A DNA stretch of 64,000 bases from Spirosoma terrae (GTDB taxonomy: Bacteria > Bacteroidota > Bacteroidia > Cytophagales > Spirosomataceae). Positions 1 through 8,855 of the stretch are shown here, one piece after another; positions within the stretch are counted from its first letter, which is position 1; each line of letters starts with the position of its first letter. The notes beneath the pieces were generated by a model that was not told where the DNA came from, did not search any database, and worked only from the letters and a program-made list of their open reading frames with translations. The stretch covers positions 124,001-188,000 of the forward strand of contig NZ_JAAFZH010000006.1 of the NCBI RefSeq assembly GCF_010435915.1, given 5' to 3'. Made by a program: the position numbers and the translations under genes.

Positions 1-2288
1 GAAATAGCCTGATTTCCCGTAAGCCCATAACTTACCCGCCACTTCCATTGGCTTAACCAGTTTAAGCCCGACATAAAGGATTCGTTACCCATGTTCCAGG
101 CAAAAGCGCCTGATGGAAAAAACGCCCATTTGTGATTCCGGCTGAACGTAGAGGAACCATCGTACCGGGCATTAACCGTGAACAGATAGCGGTCTTTAAG
201 AGCGTAGTTTATCCGACCATACCAAGAAGCCAGCTTCCAGTCTGTCAGCGACGATGACGGCGCCTGCCAGACCGATGAACTGCCCAGGTTCCAGTACGAA
301 AGCGCATCGCTGATAAACGATTGCCCGCTCCCACCCCAGGATTCGTTCTGTGAGCTTTGGTACGAAAATCCAGCCATCGCCCCGAACCGGTGAGCTTCTC
401 CGAAGGTTCTGTCGTAAGAGAAATAGTTTTCGTTCTGGAACAACGTGTTTCGGTTGCCACTCATCGAGCCCGATCCACCCACCGATGCACCTGCATTCAG
501 CGTGGTTGGCGTATATGTACCGGTACGTCCACTGTTGGTCGTTGCTCCTAACGTAGCGCGGAACTTCAGATCTTTCAGAATCTGATATTCGGCAAACAAA
601 TTCCCCTGGGTCTGATCGTTTACGTTGTTGTTCTGATACTGCGTAGCAATGGCATACGGGTTGTTGATCGGATCACTTAGGACGGCAATGGTAAAGCCCC
701 CATTCTGATCGTACACCCCTAAATCAGGCCCAAATTTGAAAGCCGACGAAACAACACCTGAGCTGTTCGTTCCGCCCGTGCTCTCCTGACTCAGCACCCC
801 GTTTTTGGTGTTTCGCTGCCCGAATACATTCAGACCAACCCGGAGTTTATCGCTGGCTTTTATATCAATGTTGCTGGTGATCGAAAACCGGCTAAAATCA
901 GAGTTGATAATAACGCCTTTTTGCCCAAAATAAGCCCCTGATACGTAGTACTTGATATTGTCAGTACCGCCAGACAGCGAAAGCTGATAATTCTGAATCG
1001 ATCCAGGCTGGAAAATCTGATTCTGCCAGTCGGTATTTTGGCCTCGCGATACGTAGTTCGGATTCACCGATTGAACGTAGCTGACAAACTGTTCAGCATT
1101 GAGCAGCTTGAGCCGATTAATTTCCTGTTGCGCCGAAAAAGAGGAGTTGAATTCAATACGTGCCTTGCCGCTTTTACCCCGTTTGGTCGTTACCATCACC
1201 ACCCCGTTAGCTCCCCGCGACCCGTAAATGGCCGTTGCACTGGCATCTTTCAGCACTTCAACCGACTCAATATCTTCGGGCGGAGGCATGGTTCCACCCA
1301 CAAAACCATCGACCACAAAAATGGGATCGCTACTGGCGTTAATCGAATTGCCCCCCCGAATCCGAACTTTAAAACTGGCCCCCGGCTCGCCATTGTTTGC
1401 CTGAATCTGCACACCAGCCGCCCGGCCCTGTAAGGCCTGCACAGCGCCGATAGACGGATAAGCCGTTAATTGTTCGGCTTTTACGGTAGAAACCGAGCCC
1501 GTCAGGTCGCTTTTCCGGACGGTACCATACCCAACGACCACCACTTCGTCCAGCGCTTTCTGATCGGGTGCTAACGTAACATCAACGGTTGTGCGATTCC
1601 CGATAGCAACTTCCTGATTCAGATACCCTACAAAGGAGAAAACCAACGTAACGGCCTGTGCATTATCCGGCACGCTCATTCGGTATTTGCCCTCAGCATC
1701 GGTAGACGTACCGCGCGTGGATCCTTTCACCACAACGCTCACTCCCGGCAACCCTTCGCCCGTTTCGCTCTTGACCGTTCCGGTTATGGTTCTGTCGGCC
1801 ACTACGTTCATTACGGTTTTTTCGGCGACCGATTCCGGTTGGCTGGCCGATCTGCCCATGATTTGAGCCGCCAGCAATTCCTGATTAGTGGGTATATCGT
1901 CGAGCAGGCGAGCATCGGTCGACGAGCGTTCCGACGGCTTCTTCTGCGCCAATACGACATAAACACCCTGTTTCACTTTCTTGAACCGAAGTCCCTGAGG
2001 GCGCAGTATACTTTCCAGATTTTTTTCCAGGGTAGCCTCAGGATCAACGATCGATGACGAAATTGTCTGGTTATTGATGACCCGATCTTCGAACAGAATA
2101 TCGACCCGATAACGCACTTTAAACTGATTCAGCACATCGCGAAGTTGAAGATTCTGTGCCGCCATAGACGAAGGTCGAGCCTGGCGCTGGGTTAACCAGT
2201 TAGCCGCCATCACCTGCGCTACGCCCGAATGACTAGTCAGTATAAATCCAAAGGTTATACTAACAAGGAAACGTAGTGAGTAATTCAT
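1..2288 (-). CDS. SusC/RagA-type TonB-dependent outer-membrane receptor, 3' end outside window
   Basis: Translating the minus strand from the ATG at 2288 gives 762 codons open to the window edge, so the C-terminal part of the beta-barrel is missing. After a short signal peptide there is an STN domain (about residues 40-110), which in this family contacts a FecR anti-sigma factor. A carboxypeptidase-regulatory-like domain follows (ITGTVKSETGEGLPGVSV), then the TonB plug with the hallmark DEVVVVGYGTVRKSDLTGS and the ATAIYGSRGANGVV segment. These receptors import oligosaccharides or other large ligands across the outer membrane with a SusD partner, which would lie left of the window. FecR (2316) and an ECF sigma (3379) sit directly upstream on the same strand, only 27 bp separating receptor and FecR, so this looks like a signal-transducing receptor. 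The ligand is unknown; a sulfatase nearby makes a sulfated glycan plausible. Confidence 0.93.
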   Translation of the reverse strand, partial: MNYSLRFLVSITFGFILTSHSGVAQVMAANWLTQRQARPSSMAAQNLQLRDVLNQFKVRYRVDILFEDRVINNQTISSSIVDPEATLEKNLESILRPQGLRFKKVKQGVYVVLAQKKPSERSSTDARLLDDIPTNQELLAAQIMGRSASQPESVAEKTVMNVVADRTITGTVKSETGEGLPGVSVVVKGSTRGTSTDAEGKYRMSVPDNAQAVTLVFSFVGYLNQEVAIGNRTTVDVTLAPDQKALDEVVVVGYGTVRKSDLTGSVSTVKAEQLTAYPSIGAVQALQGRAAGVQIQANNGEPGASFKVRIRGGNSINASSDPIFVVDGFVGGTMPPPEDIESVEVLKDASATAIYGSRGANGVVMVTTKRGKSGKARIEFNSSFSAQQEINRLKLLNAEQFVSYVQSVNPNYVSRGQNTDWQNQIFQPGSIQNYQLSLSGGTDNIKYYVSGAYFGQKGVIINSDFSRFSITSNIDIKASDKLRVGLNVFGQRNTKNGVLSQESTGGTNSSGVVSSAFKFGPDLGVYDQNGGFTIAVLSDPINNPYAIATQYQNNNVNDQTQGNLFAEYQILKDLKFRATLGATTNSGRTGTYTPTTLNAGASVGGSGSMSGNRNTLFQNENYFSYDRTFGEAHRFGAMAGFSYQSSQNESWGGSGQSFISDALSYWNLGSSSVWQAPSSSLTDWKLASWYGRINYALKDRYLFTVNARYDGSSTFSRNHKWAFFPSGAFAWNMGNESFMSGLNWLSQWKWRVSYGLTGNQAI

Positions 2289-2315
2289 AGTATTAGGGTA
2301 TAGGAAAGTAGTTTA

Positions 2316-3338
2316 CTAATTGGTGAACGTAACGTTGTTGTTATCTCGGAAGTAGTTGATTTGCAGGAGTTCTGCCACTAGCTGAATAAGCTCATTCGCA
2401 TTTTGCGCCGGAAATGACCCTGAAATGGTTCGATTGGCAAGCTCATCGCCATCAATTCTGACTGTTAATCCGTAATTCTCCTGAAGTATCTGCGAAATTT
2501 CCCGTAGCGATGTTTGCTCGAACGTAAACCGATGTTGTTTCCAGGCCGATAATTCTTCCGGGTGAGCTGTCTGACGAACCGCCAGCTTTCCTTCGGCATC
2601 AAGAACCACTAAATCGCCGGGTTTCATGGTAAGCGGCCGGTTATTGCTCTGCTTGGGCATTGTGAGCTCTACCTTACCCGAACGTAGTACCACCTGAGTA
2701 CGCCGGGCCCGGCTAAACACGGTAAATTGAGTCCCCAATACGTTAACGGCCAGCCCTTTACTGGTTGTTACGACAAAGGGCTGATGATTGGGCAAATGAC
2801 GAACCGAGAAATCAGCCTCTCCCGTCAGTTCTACCCGTCGCCCAGTCGACGTACCAACTAAGGATGCCAGTAGCCCTTTTTCCGTAAAACCAAATCGAGG
2901 AAAACGAATGCTGGAATTTGCGTTCAGTTCCACAACCGAACCATCAGGCAACACGTAACGTCGGGTTTCGCCGTAGCTGGTTTCTATAGTCTGGTAGCGA
3001 ATCAGATCGACACTCAGCCACCCACTCAACCCAATCAAAAACACGATTGAAGCAGCTGCCATCCAAAACCCAGGTCGCTGCCACCAACGTATTGACGCTT
3101 TACCAGCAGGGTCAGATTCCTGAACGCTATACTGTATACGCCGACTGGCTGTTTCAAAGGCAATCTCCCAATTTGTGGCTAGTTGCAGATTATTGGTTTC
3201 CCACTCGTGTAGCCACTGGTAATAGATGTCTCGATTTCCAGGAATGGCTAACCACGCTTCAATCGACTTTTTTTGAAACGGGCTTACCTTTCCGGCGAAG
3301 TAATCGAAGACGAGTGTCTTATTGACAAGTTCTTCCAT
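2316..3338 (-). CDS. FecR-family anti-sigma factor
   Basis: This is a 340-aa protein with the three-part FecR layout: a cytoplasmic N-terminal region (1-85) that would bind the sigma factor, one transmembrane segment at about 91-110, and a periplasmic FecR domain (about 115-230) with the typical DGSVVELNANSSIRFP motif. A C-terminal DUF4974-like domain (about 260-340) is expected to contact the STN domain of the receptor. It lies 40 bp downstream of the ECF sigma gene (3379-4029) and 27 bp upstream of the SusC gene, on the same strand, so the three are probably one transcription unit. The ligand-loaded receptor would release the sigma factor through this protein. Confidence 0.92.
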   Translation of the reverse strand: MEELVNKTLVFDYFAGKVSPFQKKSIEAWLAIPGNRDIYYQWLHEWETNNLQLATNWEIAFETASRRIQYSVQESDPAGKASIRWWQRPGFWMAAASIVFLIGLSGWLSVDLIRYQTIETSYGETRRYVLPDGSVVELNANSSIRFPRFGFTEKGLLASLVGTSTGRRVELTGEADFSVRHLPNHQPFVVTTSKGLAVNVLGTQFTVFSRARRTQVVLRSGKVELTMPKQSNNRPLTMKPGDLVVLDAEGKLAVRQTAHPEELSAWKQHRFTFEQTSLREISQILQENYGLTVRIDGDELANRTISGSFPAQNANELIQLVAELLQINYFRDNNNVTFTN

Positions 3339-3378
3339 AAAAACATAGGTTCGGATACTACATAGAGCACGTAGTGCC

Positions 3379-4029
3379 TTAGTGTAACCCTATAAAAATC
3401 AGACTGATACTACTGAGAAGAAGTTGACGCATCTGACGAAGCGCGCGCGACAGATGAGATTCTACCGTTTTCAGGGCTATGCCTAACTCGCTGGCGATTT
3501 CCTGATTTTTACGGTTCTCAAACCGGCTCATCAAAAAAACCCGCTGACATTGGGAAGGCAACTCATTGATCACTTTTTCGAGCCGCTGAAACGTTTCGTC
3601 GTATTCAATGAGCGTGAGGGGCGACTCCTCCCCTATGGCTACGTCCAGCTCATCGAGTGACGAAGGGGTACGACTTCCCGTGAGTTCGTCGCGCAGATAA
3701 TTATAGGCCCGATGACGAACAGCCGCATATAGGTAGGTACGATACGTAAATTGAACAACCGTAAACGCCTTATTTTTCCAAAACTGATAAAACACCTCTC
3801 CTACAATATCTTCGGCCACTTCACGGGTGTAGACAAACCGAAGTGCATGACTGCATAGCGGGTTATAATAGATCCGAAATAAAGCTTCAAAACCTTTCTG
3901 GGGCGACTCGGCAAAAGCGGCCCTAATAAAAAACTCATTATCGACTAATGTAGTCGTCTGATCAATACCATGCAGAGGTCGAGCGATGCTCTCCTTATCT
4001 GGTCGATGATATCCTTCTGCTTCGGTCAT
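3379..4029 (-). CDS. ECF sigma-70 factor (Bacteroidetes type)
   Basis: A 216-aa sigma factor with region 2 (about residues 40-110, including AEDIVGEVFYQFWKNK) and a region 4 helix-turn-helix (about 150-200, QEIASELGIALKTVESHLSRAL) and no regions 1 or 3, as expected of ECF sigmas. It is the first gene of the sigma-FecR-SusC unit and should direct transcription of the receptor locus. Two things are odd: an N-terminal extension of about 25 residues before region 2, and a hydrophobic C-terminal tail (LLLSSISLIFIGLH) shared in character by the other ECF sigmas of this window. Start chosen at the ATG at 4029; later in-frame starts are possible. Confidence 0.9.
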   Translation of the reverse strand: MTEAEGYHRPDKESIARPLHGIDQTTTLVDNEFFIRAAFAESPQKGFEALFRIYYNPLCSHALRFVYTREVAEDIVGEVFYQFWKNKAFTVVQFTYRTYLYAAVRHRAYNYLRDELTGSRTPSSLDELDVAIGEESPLTLIEYDETFQRLEKVINELPSQCQRVFLMSRFENRKNQEIASELGIALKTVESHLSRALRQMRQLLLSSISLIFIGLH

Positions 4030-4093
4030 AATTTAGCCGGTCAAGTACGCGAATGACACGGGTTTTAGGTTTTACCCTTAGTCATAAAGCGAC

Positions 4094-4127
4094 TTTTGTG
4101 AAAATTTTTCTCAGTTTTTTCACAAAA
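4094..4127. promoter_or_regulatory. 11-bp inverted repeat upstream of the sigma gene
   Basis: TTTTGTGAAAA (4094-4104) is repeated in inverted orientation at 4117-4127, separated by 12 bp. It lies 65-98 bp before the start of the sigma gene at 4029, where a promoter or operator would be expected. It could be an operator for a dimeric regulator or an AT-rich hairpin. Function is inferred from position only. Confidence 0.4.
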
Positions 4128-4295
4128 CCGCGTAAATGGATTTGAAACCGGATATAGATAGAGACCGAAAAGCAAATATGTTTAAACCAGGCGTTGGAGC
4201 TGCAAAGGATATAAGCCACAGTTCACGTACTGACTATCAACCTATTTTTATGTTCAAGACGATGAGTGGAGCCATAAAAACAACCTGTTAGCCCT

Positions 4296-4368
4296 TAACT
4301 GAATTGAGCGCTAAATTATCCCAGACATCATCTTGCTAGCTGGGATAATTTAGCGCTCAATTCAGTTA
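4296..4368. repeat. 29-bp perfect inverted repeat (long intergenic hairpin)
   Basis: Arms 4296-4324 and 4340-4368 are perfect reverse complements around a 15-nt loop, giving a 29-bp stem. It lies in the 384-bp gap between the sigma gene and the sulfatase, 46 bp beyond the sulfatase stop. On the minus strand the stem is followed within about 20 nt by TTTTT, so it may end sulfatase transcription. The perfection of the arms and the low GC at their ends are also typical of small palindromic mobile repeats. Apart from this and the repeat at 4094-4127 I see nothing in the gap. Confidence 0.8.
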
Positions 4369-4413
4369 CCATCTAGTGGACAACTGACCAATTACCGACA
4401 AGTCATTTCACGA

Positions 4414-5871
4414 TCAATTGCTACTCTGGCCTGCCTGACGAACGTTGGCACCGGTTCGTTTTTGCAACTCGTCGCCCAGATCAGCACGGGCTTCTTCTGC
4501 TAATTTTTCCAGACGGCTTACTACGTCCGGCTGCTGCTCAATGACGTTATATCGTTCGCCCGGATCACGTCGAAGATCATACAGCGCTTTCGGAAAATCA
4601 TGGTCTTCGGGGCTAGGACCTGGTTTGCCATCCTGGCCTGGTAAAGAGCCTTCATACGTCCGGCCCGGATGAGCAAAAACCAGTTTCCAATCGCCTTGCC
4701 GAACAGCTTCCAGGTTATTTTTACGATAGTAGTAGTAGAAATTCTGGCGGGGCGTTACGTTGTTATCGCCTTTAAGCAACGTAATCCAGTCGACTCCATC
4801 GATCCGATTTTTAGGCAGGCGCGCGCCACAAACCTTGGCAACGGTGGGCAGAATATCCATCGTGGTCAATAATTTGTTGCTAACCCGCCCAGCCGGAACA
4901 ACGCCCGGCCAACGAACCAGACACGGTACGCGGTGACCACCTTCGAACGACGTACCTTTCCCTTCCCGAAAACCACCCGACGAACCCGCATGATCACCGT
5001 AGTTAAGCCACGGCCCATTGTCGCTGATGAAAATTACCAGCGTATTTTTATCCAGATTTTGCTTTTTCAACTCGCCCAGAATCTGGCCCACCGACCAGTC
5101 GAGTTCGCTCATTACGTCACCAAAAAGACCCCGCGCGCTTTTGCCCTTAAATTTGTCGGAAGCGGCCAGTGGCACGTGGGGCAATGGATGCGGTACGTAC
5201 AGGAAAAAAGGCTTGTTTTTATTACGTCGGATGAACGACAGCGCTTTCTCCGTCACCGTCGACGTAATACGCCCGGCATCGTTCAGATCCTTGATTTCTT
5301 CTTTAGGTTCGTTGCCATCGATCCAGCGAAGGGGTGGGTATTTAGCTCGTTCCTGAAATGGATGCAATGGCCACATATCATGGGAATACGGTACACCGTA
5401 ATACTCATCAAAGCCCTGCTGAAGCGGAAGAAATTCTTTCTTGTCGCCCAGATGCCATTTCCCAAAAATCCCGGTTGCGTACCCCTTTTCTTTTAGTAGC
5501 TCGGCCAGCGTTTCTTCGTTAGGATTCAAACCAATAGGCGAATTAGGCCCTAAAGCACCCGATATACCTAACCGGTTTGGGTAACAGCCGGTCATCAGAG
5601 CCGCCCGCGACGCACTACATACGGCCTGCGCTACCAGAAAGTTAGAGAATCGCGACCCTTCGGCCGCCATCCGGTCGAGGTTGGGGGTAGTGTAGTCGAG
5701 GGCACCCGTTACCGACAAATCACCGTAACCCATATCGTCCATAAAAAAGAGCACTACGTTCGGGGTGGCGGCCGTCGGTTTCTTGACCCAGGCACTCGCT
5801 ATCAGGCCCAGACCGGACAACGTAACAACAGCTACCAGCAAGCGAACTATCTGTTGTGACTGACGTATCAT
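4414..5871 (-). CDS. Secreted sulfatase (arylsulfatase/alkaline phosphatase superfamily)
   Basis: A 485-aa sulfatase with an N-terminal signal peptide or anchor (about 1-27). The signature Cys-Ser-Ala-Ser-Arg is at 85-89; Cys85 would be converted to formylglycine, the catalytic nucleophile. Calcium ligands are expected at Asp45-Asp46 and at Asp284-Asn285 (FISDNG), and the conserved GKWHLG is at 137-142, with His228 and His232 in PHPLPHVP. The enzyme removes sulfate esters, probably from a polysaccharide, in the periplasm or at the surface. It lies on the same strand as the sigma-FecR-SusC genes downstream, but a 384-bp gap with a strong hairpin separates them, so shared function is more certain than a shared transcript. 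No maturation enzyme is visible in the window. Confidence 0.93.
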   Translation of the reverse strand: MIRQSQQIVRLLVAVVTLSGLGLIASAWVKKPTAATPNVVLFFMDDMGYGDLSVTGALDYTTPNLDRMAAEGSRFSNFLVAQAVCSASRAALMTGCYPNRLGISGALGPNSPIGLNPNEETLAELLKEKGYATGIFGKWHLGDKKEFLPLQQGFDEYYGVPYSHDMWPLHPFQERAKYPPLRWIDGNEPKEEIKDLNDAGRITSTVTEKALSFIRRNKNKPFFLYVPHPLPHVPLAASDKFKGKSARGLFGDVMSELDWSVGQILGELKKQNLDKNTLVIFISDNGPWLNYGDHAGSSGGFREGKGTSFEGGHRVPCLVRWPGVVPAGRVSNKLLTTMDILPTVAKVCGARLPKNRIDGVDWITLLKGDNNVTPRQNFYYYYRKNNLEAVRQGDWKLVFAHPGRTYEGSLPGQDGKPGPSPEDHDFPKALYDLRRDPGERYNVIEQQPDVVSRLEKLAEEARADLGDELQKRTGANVRQAGQSSN

Positions 5872-6095
5872 AAAGAAAAAAAATAAGTGGTAGAAAAGCT
5901 CCGGACGGGTCGGACCGGTGATGGGTTTTCCAATCGTAATTTAACAGGTCATTAGGGGGCGAATTTAACAGCAAAGCGTAAGAGTTTAGTATCGTTTACA
6001 ACAACGCTTCTTCCCGGAAATGAAAGGGAGTTTACATACTAATACCGGGGTCGTGGGACTTTAATCCTATTTTTTAGAAAAATATTTTTAGGCAC

Positions 6096-7226
6096 TTACT
6101 TTCGCTGTGCGTACTGCGCCAGTTTTGCCTTGATGTCAGCGTCCGAAAGGTCCAGCTTTTCCAGATAGGCGAATGCTTTTTGCGCAATGAATTGATTCTG
6201 GCTAATCAATAAATCGGCAATCGGACGGCAGGTTTCTGTATCGGCTACGTTATGCTGTCGAAATACATCCAGAATGGTACTCACCAGCTCGCTATTCGGC
6301 GATTTTAACCCCTCGGCCAGCGACTTTTTCGCCTGCGCATCGAGCGACGTAACACGCTTCAATTTATTGACAATCAGCTTCTGCAAGGCATAACTTTTTG
6401 TGGTCAGATTGTCGGCCAGCATAGCCTGCCATGTAGCAGAATTCGGACCAGTATCCAGCGCATTGATGGCCCGTTCGGTGAGGTTGTAATTAGTGCCGTT
6501 AATAAACGTAACGAGTTTCTGTTGCAATGCTGGCGTAGACGTAACAAAACCCTGACTGTGATTTAAGGCCCAGATTTTATCCGAACCATCCGGGCTTTCC
6601 AGTAAAGCCAGTACGTACTCGGGCGACAAACTTTTTTCGGTCAATGCCACTACGCTTGCCTGCGTTGGGCCATACACGACGTGCCACATTTTATAGGTCG
6701 TGTAGGCCGCTCCTTCCACTACGTAGTCCAGCACATTCTTCGCCGTTGCCGACGATACGCCGTCGACTTCCTCTTCTTTGCTGATGGGTTTCTTTGGCGG
6801 GGCAATTTCGGCATAGGCCAACGTTGCGAGTGGCGAAAATTGATCGGCCAATACGTCACTCATGCGCTCATATTCAGCGAGCGTAAACGGTTTGTGTTCG
6901 GCTTTGCTAAGAAATTCACCTTTCACTAAATCGTAGCCCAGATAGCGGCCCGTCGGGTTCCAGAATAGCGTTACCTTCAGCAATCGGCATTTATTATCGA
7001 AGCAAACGCTGGTTCTGATTTTCCGGAAATACGCCACTGGAAACCCTTCTTTCGAGCGCATCTGAAACAACGTATCGTTGGCAATCGAATCTTCAGCAAC
7101 CGCCAGAAACGCCAACGTAGTATCGGTTTTTAGCGGAAGCGTTGGCGTACGAAAATACCGAATCTGCCCGGCACTATCGTAGGCCGATGCGAGAATAAAA
7201 AGTATGCCGATTAGAAGCCGTATCAA
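6096..7226 (-). CDS. Secreted protein with FMN-binding-like motif and HEAT-like repeats
   Basis: 376 aa with a signal peptide (about 1-20, ending near AYDSAG). The middle carries VDGVSSATAKN at 154-164, which resembles the motif of FMN_bind domains where FMN is linked to a Thr. Cys75 and Cys80 lie in CFDNKC. The C-terminal half (about 195-376) is a run of helical pairs with the spacing of HEAT-like repeats. I do not recognise a named family for the whole protein. An electron-transfer or scaffold role in the periplasm fits the motif, and the next gene (7387-8757) is a FAD-dependent oxidoreductase, but a functional link is only inference. The 160-bp gap to that gene holds a palindromic repeat. 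Confidence 0.75.
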   Translation of the reverse strand: MIRLLIGILFILASAYDSAGQIRYFRTPTLPLKTDTTLAFLAVAEDSIANDTLFQMRSKEGFPVAYFRKIRTSVCFDNKCRLLKVTLFWNPTGRYLGYDLVKGEFLSKAEHKPFTLAEYERMSDVLADQFSPLATLAYAEIAPPKKPISKEEEVDGVSSATAKNVLDYVVEGAAYTTYKMWHVVYGPTQASVVALTEKSLSPEYVLALLESPDGSDKIWALNHSQGFVTSTPALQQKLVTFINGTNYNLTERAINALDTGPNSATWQAMLADNLTTKSYALQKLIVNKLKRVTSLDAQAKKSLAEGLKSPNSELVSTILDVFRQHNVADTETCRPIADLLISQNQFIAQKAFAYLEKLDLSDADIKAKLAQYAQRK

Positions 7227-7282
7227 ATCTGTTTGAATTAGTGAATTAGTAATTTACCGCCCCCAACCAGAACGCTGGCCCG

Positions 7283-7318
7283 GCCCCTCCTAAAACAAGA
7301 GGGGGTTAGGGGTGGTAA
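7283..7318. repeat. Single copy of a G/C-rich palindromic repeat (REP-like)
   Basis: A CCCCTCC / GAGGGGG palindrome around TAAAACA is followed by AGGGGTGGTAA. The same module, in two inverted copies, forms the element at 17651-17746. It lies between the start of the 6096-7226 gene and the end of the FAD oxidoreductase gene, both on the minus strand. Confidence 0.65.
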
Positions 7319-7386
7319 TTTTTAAAAAATCAAGCTCGTCCGCAATACAATCGCGAACGAGCATTCTATTAATCCTATCTAAAAAC

Positions 7387-8757
7387 TTACCCTTTCTGAC
7401 TGCCGGGCACGATGGCACCGTGCTCTTCCAGCAGTTTCCGCAAATCCGTCATCGATACGTCGAGCGGGGTTTTGTTCTGCATATTGGCCAGCACCGCAGC
7501 CGCGCCAGCCGCCTGCCCCATGCCCATGCTTGATGCCTGCACACGTAGCGCCGAATTAGCCAGCCGGTCGCTGCTTACACAACGCCCTGCCACCAGAAAA
7601 TTTTTGCTGTTTTTCGGCACCAGCGCCCGCAGTGGAACGGTCGGCACAACACCTTCTTTAAGGTGATCGGGAACGACACCGTTTTCGTCGTGCACATCAA
7701 TCGGATAGTACGAATACGACACCGAATCGTCGAACAGTTTGCCCGTTACGTAGTCGGCATGGGTTACTTTATAATGACCGTCAATGCGGTACGTTTCCCG
7801 AACCGCCGTTTCGTTCTGCACGTCGATAATCTTCGTTTTTTCGCAGCCGGGCAGCGTCCGCAGGAAACGTAACGTTTTCAGCAAGGCCATACGCCCCTTG
7901 ATATTGGCAACCGTATGCGTCTCCGACGTAGTGGAATCGGCTCCCAACACGTGGGAGATATTATCGCCTTTGGAACGTAGCAGCCCGACGATGTTATTCC
8001 GAAAATCGGGTTTGTCTAGTTCGCCTTTTTTGATGGCTTCCTGATACCGCGCCTGAATCAATTTCAAATCCAGCGATTGAAAATCATAGCCGCCAATCTC
8101 AAACATCAACGAACCCGGTTGCGTAGTCGCTTCCCGAAGCACATCGTAGCCCGCCATCGACGTAACAAACGCGTTACCCGTACAGTCGATCAGCTGATTG
8201 CAGGTGATCTGGGTCATAATCCCTTTTCCAACCGTTTCGACAAGCCAGCCGTTTTTCTGCGGAGTAACCTGCGTGGGTGTTTCATAAAACCGGATCTGAA
8301 CGCCCGCTTCTACGCATTTTTCCTCCAGCAACAACGCATACAACTGGCCGTTCAACCGCACCTGATGGCGTGGATGATGTTTGCCGTGGGGAATCGAAAA
8401 ATCGGGCAACGTATCGTCGTTGAGCGCCACAGCCTCCTGCACCATTTCCCAGCCGATACCACTGATTACCTGCTTGCCCCAGGCAAAAAAGATTCCCGGA
8501 TAAGCCACACCGCCCGTAGTGGTGGTGCCGCCGAGCTGACTGCCATTTTCGACCAGAATCGTTTGCCGACCCGCGCGAGCCGCCTGAAGCGCAGCAACAA
8601 CGCCCGCCGTTCCGCCCCCTACCACCACAATATCGGCTTTGATCGCTTTTTTCGCGACTTTGTATGGCTCTTTCAACACCTCGCCCGGTTCCAGCGCCGA
8701 AGCCTTCGCTCCTATAGACAGAGCGCCTAACGTAGCAATAACCGATCTTCTTTTCAT
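7387..8757 (-). CDS. FAD-dependent oxidoreductase (FAD_oxidored family), Tat-like signal
   Basis: 456 aa. An N-terminal twin-arginine-type leader (MKRRSVIATLGALSIG) suggests export of the folded, cofactor-loaded enzyme. The dinucleotide-binding fold begins at about 42 with VVVGGGTAG (Gly47, Gly48, Gly49, Gly52) and an acidic Glu70 at the end of the second strand, typical of FAD binding; LGGTTTTGG follows. The C-terminal part has the VAGRCVSSD and QAAGAAAVLA segments that close the FAD site in this family. The substrate is unknown. It is the last gene of a SusC-SusD locus, 98 bp after SusD with a long hairpin in the gap, so it probably acts on the imported sugar or a product of it. A paralogue of about 546 aa ends locus 3 in the same position. 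Confidence 0.88.
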   Translation of the reverse strand: MKRRSVIATLGALSIGAKASALEPGEVLKEPYKVAKKAIKADIVVVGGGTAGVVAALQAARAGRQTILVENGSQLGGTTTTGGVAYPGIFFAWGKQVISGIGWEMVQEAVALNDDTLPDFSIPHGKHHPRHQVRLNGQLYALLLEEKCVEAGVQIRFYETPTQVTPQKNGWLVETVGKGIMTQITCNQLIDCTGNAFVTSMAGYDVLREATTQPGSLMFEIGGYDFQSLDLKLIQARYQEAIKKGELDKPDFRNNIVGLLRSKGDNISHVLGADSTTSETHTVANIKGRMALLKTLRFLRTLPGCEKTKIIDVQNETAVRETYRIDGHYKVTHADYVTGKLFDDSVSYSYYPIDVHDENGVVPDHLKEGVVPTVPLRALVPKNSKNFLVAGRCVSSDRLANSALRVQASSMGMGQAAGAAAVLANMQNKTPLDVSMTDLRKLLEEHGAIVPGSQKG

Positions 8758-8769
8758 AGTCTTTTAATT

Positions 8770-8847
8770 TTGAATGAGTGAATGATAGAATGATTGAATA
8801 GGTCGAATCGTCAAAAAATTCAATCATTCTATCATTCACTCATTCAA
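8770..8847. repeat. 30-bp perfect inverted repeat between SusD and FAD oxidoreductase genes
   Basis: Arms 8770-8799 and 8818-8847 are perfect reverse complements with an 18-nt loop. The arm includes GAGTGAATGATAGAATGA, the same word family as the repeat at 10327-10395. It lies inside what should be a single transcript, so it may stabilise the upstream susC-susD part or partly terminate before the oxidoreductase gene. A mobile palindromic repeat is an equally good reading. Confidence 0.85.
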
Positions 8848-8855
8848 CATTCTAT

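Noticed and set aside
1038-1433. 131-aa plus-strand ORF
   Set aside because: It is antisense to the conserved plug region of the partial SusC and has no recognisable features; similar shadow ORFs occur opposite every SusC and FecR gene here.
8077-8730. 217-aa plus-strand ORF
   Set aside because: Antisense to the FAD oxidoreductase gene, whose FAD motifs are intact; composition is that of a shadow frame.
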